Positions 12,101-21,100 of a stretch of 64,000 nt of DNA are shown here, one piece after another; within the stretch, counting starts at the first letter, position 1; each line of letters opens with the position of its first letter. The notes beneath the pieces were generated by a model, which worked only from the letters and a program-made list of their open reading frames with translations, was not told where the DNA came from and ran no database searches. This DNA is from Nematostella vectensis. Taxonomy: Eukaryota; Cnidaria; Anthozoa; Actiniaria; Edwardsiidae. The stretch covers positions 4,092,001 to 4,156,000 of the forward strand of contig NC_064038.1 in the NCBI RefSeq assembly GCF_932526225.1, in the 5' to 3' direction. Position numbers and translations under genes: made by a program.

Positions 12101-15100
12101 GATTCCAACATGCATAGGCAGACAACCAAGTTATTCTTCATTTTTTCTGTAATGAATAATTTTTTTTCTAGTGTACTTATGGTAGGGTCTGTTGGAAGTC
12201 ACTCACCACTTCTTGTGCTGAACGTATCATCCAACAAACCATGATATGTCACTTGTGAACACAGCGGCGTAACATAGTCAACATCTGCATAAGAAATTGG
12301 AAGATGGTGGATATAATGTAGACCGATTAAGGGGAAATGTTACTGGAGAAAAGGGAAAATGTGTAAAAAAAATCTTGGGGCTGTTTACAGAATGAATATC
12401 TGGTACTTAGACATAAAATCCTCTACCTCTGTCTATGAGGATAAGTGAGTCAATCTCTGGTCCATCGACTGGCTTGTACTCCCCTTCTTCATCAAGAAGG
12501 TCTTTCAAAGTATCAATAACCATCTGTCAAAAATGAAAATGTTTTGCCTATAGTGGAAATTAAGTAAGACATGATCAATTAATGACGTAATCACTTTGTG
12601 GTACAGACTTCTCAAGCTCAAGGTACCAGAGTATGGACCCAGGTCAGGTCAAGTTGGAACTTTCACAGGTTTAAAAACCTGTCTCTCTACATTACAGACC
12701 ATGTGCTCCTCTATGTTAAACCGTGCATCTACCCCCACACACACAAAAAAAATGGAAAATATTAGATGGTAAACAATGCACAGCTTCTACAGTGGATGTT
12801 TACATAATTTTAACTCATGTACCTTTGCACTGCGACCCAAGCCGTAAACTTGGGGAATTGTACCATACATCTTCTGCAGGGTCATCAATGCATGGGCAAT
12901 AGTGTATATCCAGCCTTGGTCACCATCCTGGAATATAAAAATAAATTATTCCCACCAGCCGCCCATTTATTTTCGTTAACATCCCAAAGTACAATGAAGC
13001 TATTGCAAGAGAACTCCAATTGAGGTTATTGAGTTCCCCCTACAAGAATTAGTTAATGGGGATGCAGGATTATAGCCAGGGTTTTTGGGGGTTGGTAAGA
13101 CCTTACCCCTTCCCCACCCCCCCCCCCCCCACCACACACACACACTTGACTGGAAGGTCAGCTAGGACGATGCTTTGCAAAAAGTTATCATACTCACCAA
13201 GAAAAAGTCATTGAAGAACTCAGGTAACTCCATCGACAGAAGATCTTTATCAATAGGTATGATCTCAAATTCAAACTCATCAAGTATACAATCTGTTGTT
13301 GTAAACGAATGGCAAGCATTTTACAGTATATCGGTACAAATAACAATGAAGAGTACCAAGCTCATAAAGTCTTACTGCTGAGTGAAGCAACTTGACATCC
13401 TAGCACCAGTCCCTCGATCTCCCCTGGCATTAACCCTCAGTCCACCTAGCACCCACCCCTCAGTCTCCCTAGCACCCACCCCTCAGTCCACCTCAGCACC
13501 CAACCCTCAGTCCCCCATAGCACCAACCCCTTGGTCCCCCCAAGCACCCATCCCTCAGTCCCCCATAGCACCCACCCCTCAGTCCCCCCTATCACCCACC
13601 CCTCAGTCCCCCTAGCACCCACCCCTCAGTCCCCCATAGCACCCACCCCACAGTCCCCCTAGCACCCACCCCACAGTCCCCCATAGCACCCACCCATCAG
13701 TCCCCCATAGCACCAGCCCCTCAGTCCCCCCCCGTAGCACCAACCCCTCAGTCCCCCATAGCACCCACCCCACAGTCCCCCTAGCACCCACCCCTCAGTC
13801 CCCCTAGCACCCACCCCTCAGTCCGCCTAGCACCCACCCCTCAGTCCCCCATAGCACCTACCCCTCAGTCCCCCTAGCACCCACCCCTCAGTCCCCCTAG
13901 CACCCACCCCTCAGTCCCCCTAGCACCCACCCCTCAGTCCCCCTAGCACCCACCCCTCAGTCCCCCATAGCACCCACCCCACAGTCCCCCTAGCACCCAC
14001 CCCACAGTCCCCCTAGCACCCACCCCTCAGTCCGCCTAGCACCCACCCCTCAGTCCCCCATAGCACCTACCCCTCAGTCCCCCGTAGCACCAACCCCTCA
14101 GTCCCCCATAGCACCCACCCCACAGTCCCCCTAGCACCCACCCCTCAGTCCCCCTAGCACCCACCCCTCAGTCCGCCTAGCACCCACCCCTCAGTCCCCC
14201 TAGCACCCACCCCTCAGTCTGCCTAGCACCCACCCCTCAGTCCCCCATAGCACCTACCCCTCAGTCCCCCATAGCACCCACCCCTCAGTCCCCCTAGCAC
14301 CCACCCCTCAGTCCGCCTAGCACCCACCCCTCAGTCCCCCTAGCACCCATCCCTCAGTCCCCCCTAGCACCCACCCCTCAGTCCCCCCTAGCACCCACCC
14401 CTCAGTCCCCATAGCACCCACCCCTCAGTCCCGCTTAGCACCCACCCCACAGTCCTCCATAGCACCAGCCCCTCAGCCCCCCGTAGCACCCACCCCTCAG
14501 TCCCCCATAGCACCCAACCCTCAGTCCCCCTTAAAACAGACCCCTCAGTCCCCCCTAGCACTCACCCCTCAGTCCCCCATAGCACCCACCCCTCAGACCC
14601 CCTTAAAACCAACCCCTCAGTCCCCCATAGCACCAACCCCTCAGTCCCCCTATAGCACCCACCCCTCAGATCCCCTTAAAACCAACCCCTCAGTCCCCCC
14701 TATCACCCACCCCTCAGTCCCCCATAGCACCCACCCCTCAGTCCCCCTAGTACCAGCCCCTCAGTCCCCATAGCACCCACCCATCAGTCCCCCTAGCACC
14801 CACCCCTCAGTCCCCCCTAGCACCCACCCCTCAGTCCCCATACCACCCACCCCTCAGTCCCGCTTAGCACCCACCTCACAGTCCTCCATAGCACCCACCC
14901 CTCAGTCCCCCATAGCACCAGCCCCTCAGCCCCCCGTAGCACCCACCCCTCAGTCCCCCTAGCACCCACCCACCAGCCCCCCGTAGCACCCATCCCTCAG
15001 TCCCCCCCCGTAGCACCAACCCCTCAGTCCCCCATAGCACCCACCCCTCAGTCCCCCTAGCACCCACCCCTCAGTCCCCCCTAGCACCCACCCCTCAGTC

Positions 15101-18100
15101 CCCATAGCACCCACCCCTCAGTCCCCCTAGCACCCACCCCTCAGTCCCCCTAGCACCCACCCCTCAGTCCGCCTAGCACCCACCCCTCAGTCCCCCTAGC
15201 ACCCATCCCTCAGTCCCCCCTAGCACCCACCCCTCAGTCCCCATAGCACCCACCCCTCAGTCCCCCCTAGCACCCACCCCTCAGTCCCCATAGCACCCAC
15301 CCCTCAGTCCCGCTTAGCACCCACCCCCCAGTCCTCCATAGCACCCACCCCTCAGTCCCCCCTATCACCCACCCCACAGTCCCCCATAGCACCCACCCCT
15401 CAGTCCCCCATAGCACCAGCCCCTCAGCCCCCCGTAGCACCCACCCCTCAGTCCCCCATAGCACCCACCCCTCAGTCCCCCATAGCACCCACCCCTCAGT
15501 CCCCCATAGCACCCACCCCTCAGTCCCCCATAGCACCCACCCATCAGTCCCCCATAGCACCAGCCCCTCAGTCCCCCATAGCACCAGCCCCTCAGCCCCC
15601 CGTAGCACCCACCCCTCAGTCCCCCATAGCACCCACCCCTCAGTCCCCCGTAGCACCCATCCCTCAGTCCCCCATAGCACCAGCCCCTCAGCCCCCCGTA
15701 GCACCCACCCCTCAGTCCCCCTAGCACCCACCCCTCAGTCCCCCGTAGCACCCATCCCTCAGTCCCCCTATAGCACCCACCCCTCAGTCCCCCATAGCAC
15801 CAGCCCCTCAGTCCCCCCCCGTAGCACCAACCCCTCAGTCCCCCTAGCACCCACCCCTCAGTCCCCCTAGCACCCACCCCTCAGTCCCCATAGCACCCAC
15901 CCCTCAGTCCCCCATAGCACCAGCCCCTCAGCCCCCCGTAGCACCCACCCCTCAGTCCCCCTAGCACCCACCCCTCAGTCCCCCTAGCACCCACCCCTCA
16001 GTCCCCCATAGCACCAGCCCCTCAGTCCCCCCCCGTAGCACCAACCCCTCAGTCCCCCTAGCACCCACCCCTCAGTCCCCCTAGCACCCACCCCTCAGTC
16101 CCCATAGCACCCACCCCTCAGTCCCCCATAGCACCAGCCCCTCAGCCCCCCGTAGCACCCACCCCTCAGTCCCCCTAGCACCCACCCCTCAGTCCCCCTA
16201 GCACCCACCCCTCAGTCCCCATAGCACCCACCCCTCAGTCCCCCATAGCACCAGCCCCTCAGTTTCCCCCCCGTAGCACCAACCCCTCAGTCCCCCTAGC
16301 ACCCACCCCTCAGTCCCCCTAGCACCCACCCCTCAGTCCCCATAGCACCCACCCCTCAGTCCCCCATAGCACCAGCCCCTCAGCCCCCCGTAGCACCCAC
16401 CCCTCAGTCCCCCTAGCACCCACCCCTCAGTCCCCCATAGCACCCACCCCTCAGTCCCCCATAGCACCCACCCCTCAGTCCCCCATAGCACCTACCCCTC
16501 AGTCCCCCCCCGTAGCACCCACCCCTCAGTCCCCCATAGCACCCACCCCTCAGTCCCCCATAGCACCAACCCCTCAGTCCCCCATAGCACCCACCCCTCA
16601 GTCCCCCCTAGCACCCACCCCTCAGTCCCCCCTAGCACCCACCCCTCAGTCCCCCTAGCACCCACCCCTCAGTCCCCCATAGCACCCACCCCTCAGTCCC
16701 CCATAGCACCCACCCCTCAGTCCCCCATAGCACCCACCCCTCAGTCCCCCTAGCACCCACCCCTCAGTCCCCCATAGCACCCACCCCTCAGTCCCCCATA
16801 GCACCCACCCCTCAGTCCCCCATAGCACCCACCCCTCAGTCCCCCCTATCACCCACCCCACAGTCCCCCATAGCACCCACCCCTCAGTCCCCCTAGCACC
16901 CACCCCTCAGTCCCCCTAGCACCCACCCCTCAGTCCCCCATAGCACCCACCCCTCAGTCCCCCATAGCACCCACCCCTCAGTCCCCCCTATCACCCACCC
17001 CACAGTCCCCCATAGCACCCACCCCTCAGTCCCCCATAGCACCCACCCCTCAGTCCCCCCTATCACCCACCCCTCAGCCCCCCGTAGCACCCACCCCTCA
17101 GTCCCCCTAGCACCCACCCCTCAGTCCCCCGTAGCACCCACCCCTCAGTCCCCCGTAGCACCCATCCCTCAGTCCCCCATAGCACCAGCCCCTCAGCCCC
17201 CCGTAGCACCCACCCCTCAGTCCCCCTAGCACCCACCCATCAGTCCCCCATAGCACCCACCCCTCAGTCCCCCATAGCACCAGCCCCTCAGCCCCCCGTA
17301 GCACCCACCCCTCAGTCCCCCTAGCACCCACCCCTCAGTCCCCCGTAGCACCCATCCCTCAGTCCCCCTATAGCACCCACCCCTCAGTCCCCCATAGCAC
17401 CAGCCCCTCAGTCCCCCCCCGTAGCACCAACCCCTCAGTCCCCCTAGCACCCACCCCTCAGTCCCCCTAGCACCCACCCCTCAGTCCCCATAGCACCCAC
17501 CCCTCAGTCCCCCATAGCACCAGCCCCTCAGCCCCCCGTAGCACCCACCCCTCAGTCCCCCTAGCACCCACCCCTCAGTCCCCCTAGCACCCACCCCTCA
17601 GTCCCCCTAGCACCCACCCCTCAGTCCCCCATAGCACCAGCCCCTCAGTCCCCCCCCGTAGCACCAACCCCTCAGTCCCCCTAGCACCCACCCCTCAGTC
17701 CCCCTAGCACCCACCCCTCAGTCCCCATAGCACCCACCCCTCAGTCCCCCATAGCACCAGCCCCTCAGCCCCCCGTAGCACCCACCCCTCAGTCCCCCTA
17801 GCACCCACCCCTCAGTCCCCCATAGCACCCACCCCTCAGTCCCCCATAGCACCCACCCCTCAGTCCCCCATAGCACCTACCCCTCAGTCCCCCCCCCGTA
17901 GCACCCACCCCTCAGTCCCCCATAGCACCCACCCCTCAGTCCCCCATAGCACCAACCCCTCAGTCCCCCATAGCACCCACCCCTCAGTCCCCCCTAGCAC
18001 CCACCCCTCAGTCCCCCCTAGCACCCACCCCTCAGTCCCCCTAGCACCCACCCCTCAGTCCCCCATAGCACCCACCCCTCAGTCCCCCATAGCACCCACC

Positions 18101-21100
18101 CCTCAGTCCCCCATAGCACCCACCCCTCAGTCCCCCTAGCACCCACCCCTCAGTCCCCCATAGCACCCACCCCTCAGTCCCCCATAGCACCCACCCCTCA
18201 GTCCCCCATAGCACCCACCCCTCAGTCCCCCCTATCACCCACCCCACAGTCCCCCATAGCACCCACCCCTCAGTCCCCCTAGCACCCACCCCTCAGTCCC
18301 CCTAGCACCCACCCCTCAGTCCCCCATAGCACCCACCCCTCAGTCCCCCATAGCACCCACCCCTCAGTCCCCCCTATCACCCACCCCACAGTCCCCCATA
18401 GCACCCACCCCTCTGTCCCCCTAGTACCAGCCCCTAGGCCCTCTTTTAGCACCAACCTCCATAAACTCCTTCTTGTTCGAGAACCATTTCACAAACAACC
18501 ATCTGAAGTTGAAAATCAAATTAAAAACATTATGATTTAAAAAAAAAACACAAATCAAATCGACAAGAATATAATTACATATACCTTTCTTGGAGCGAAT
18601 ACAATCTTATACTGGCGTGATGTATGGCTCCTTTTATCATGGTTGATATGATCTTCAAAAAAAGTTAATCCAATCAAAATATGTGGCATAAAAAGGAAAA
18701 AATCAGAGCTTAGTGTGCATCTGCTGGCAGAGACTTACCTGCTACATATTTAGTAAGTACCATTCTAGGTCTGAGCAAGTAGATCCTTACCTGCTACATA
18801 TTTAGTAAGTACCATTCTAGGTCTGAGCAAGTAGATCCTTACCTGCTACATATTTAGTCAGTACCATTCTAGGTCTGAGCAAGTAGATCCTTACCTGCTA
18901 CATATTTAGTAAGTACCATTCTAGGTCTGAGCAAGTAGATCCTTACCTGCTACATATTTAGTAAGTACCATTCTAGGTCTGAGCAAGTAGATCCTTACCT
19001 GCTACATATTTAGTCAGTACCATTCTAGGTCTGAGCAAGTAGATCCTTACCTGCTACATATTTAGTAAGTACCATTCTAGGTCTGAGCAAGTAGATCCTT
19101 ACCTGCTACATATTTAGTAAGTACCATTCTAGGTCTGAGCAAGTAGATCCTTACCTGCTACATATTTAGTAAGTACCATTCTAGGTCTGAGCAAGTAGAT
19201 CCTTACCTGCTATATATTTAGTAAGTACCATTCTAGGTCTGAGCATGTAGATCCTTACCTGCTACATATTTAGTAAGTACCATTCTAGGTCTGAGCAAGT
19301 AGATCCTTACCTGCTACATATTTAATAAGTACCATTCTAGGTCTGAGCATGTAGATCCTTACCTGCTATATATTTAGTAAGTACCATTCTAGGTCTGAGC
19401 AAGTAGATCCTTACCTGCTACATATTTAGTAAGTACCATTCTAGGTCTGAGCAAGTAGATCCTTACCTGCTACATATTTAGTAAGTACCATTCTAGGTCT
19501 GAGCATGTAGATCCTTACCTGCTACATATTTAGTAAGTACCATTCTAGGTCTGAGCAAGTAGATCCTTACCTGCTACATATTTAGTAAGTACCATTCTAG
19601 GTCTGAGCATGTAGATCCTTACCTGCTATATATTTAGTAAGTACCATTCTAGGTCTGAGCAAGTAGATCCTTACCTGCTACATATTTAGTAAGTACCATT
19701 CTAGGTCTGAGCAAGTAGATCCTTACCTGCTACATATTTAGTAAGTACCATTCTAGATCTGAGCATGTAGATCCTTACCTGCTACATATTTAGTAAGTAC
19801 CATTCTAGGTCTGAGCAAGTAGATCCTTACCTGCTACATATTTAGTAAGTACCATTCTAGGTCTGAGCAAGTAGATCCTTACCTGCTACATATTTAGTAA
19901 GTACCATTCTAGGTCTGAGCAAGTAGATCCTTACCTGCTACATATTTAGTAAGTACCATTCTAGGTCTGAGCAAGTAGATCCTTACCTGCTACATATTTA
20001 GTAAGTACCATTCTAGGTCTGAGCAAGTAGATCCTTACCTGCTACATATTTAGTAAGTACCATTCTAGGTCTGAGCAAGTAGATCCTTACCTGCTACATA
20101 TTTAGTAAGTACCATTCTAGGTCTGAGCAAGTAGATCCTTACCTGCTACATATTTAGTAAGTACCATTCTAGGTCTGAGCAAGTAGATCCTTACCTGCTA
20201 CATATTTAGTAAGTACCATTCTAGGTCTGAGCAAGTAGATCCTTACCTGCTACATATTTAGTAAGTACCATTCTAGGTCTGAGCAAGTAGATCCTTACCT
20301 GCTACATATTTAGTAAGTACCATTCTAGGTCTGAGCAAGTAGATCCTTACCTGCTACATATTTAGTAAGTACCATTCTAGGTCTGAGCAAGTAGATCCTT
20401 ACCTGCTACATATTTAGTAAGTACCATTCTAGGTCTGAGCAAGTAGATCCTTACCTGCTACATATTTAGTAAGTACCATTCTAGGTCTGAGCAAGTAGAT
20501 CCTTACCTGCTACATATTTAGTAAGTACCATTCTAGGTCTGAGCAAGTAGATCCTTACCTGCTATATATTTAGTAAGTACCATTCTAGGTCTGAGCAAGT
20601 AGATGAGCCTTACCTGCTACATATTTAGTAAGTACCATTCTAGGTCTGAGCAAGTAGATCCTTACCTGCTACATATTTAGTAAGTACCATTCTAGGTCTG
20701 AGCAAGTAGATCCTTACCTGCTACATATTTAGTAAGTACCATTCTAGGTCTGAGCAAGTAGATCCTTCCCTGCTACATATTTAGTAAGTACCATTCTAGG
20801 TCTGAGCAAGTAGATCCTTACCTGCTATATATTTAGTAAGTACCATTCTAGGTCTGAGCAAGTAGATCCTTACCTGCTACATATTTAGTAAGTACCATTC
20901 TAGGTCTGAGCAAGTAGATCCTTACCTGCTACATATTTAGTAAGTACCATTCTAGGTCTGAGCAAGTAGATCCTTACCTGCTACATATTTAGTAAGTACC
21001 ATTCTAGGTCTGAGCAAGTAGATCCTTACCTGCTACATATTTAGTAAGTACCATTCTAGGTCTGAGCAAGTAGATCCTTACCTGCTACATATTTAGTAAG

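Larger units (their letters stand above)
11777..13197 (-). other. VPS33B: VPS33B introns 7 to 10 (non-repeat)
   Basis: Between exons 7 and 11 the introns are short (about 140-430 nt), AT-rich and largely free of tandem repeat apart from homopolymer runs near 11870 and 13110. I see no additional gene here. Confidence 0.7.

Noticed and set aside
14876-18289. Glycine/tryptophan-rich repeat ORFs over the 23-24-bp array
   Set aside because: Product of the repeat with mixed 23/24-bp periods; intronic.
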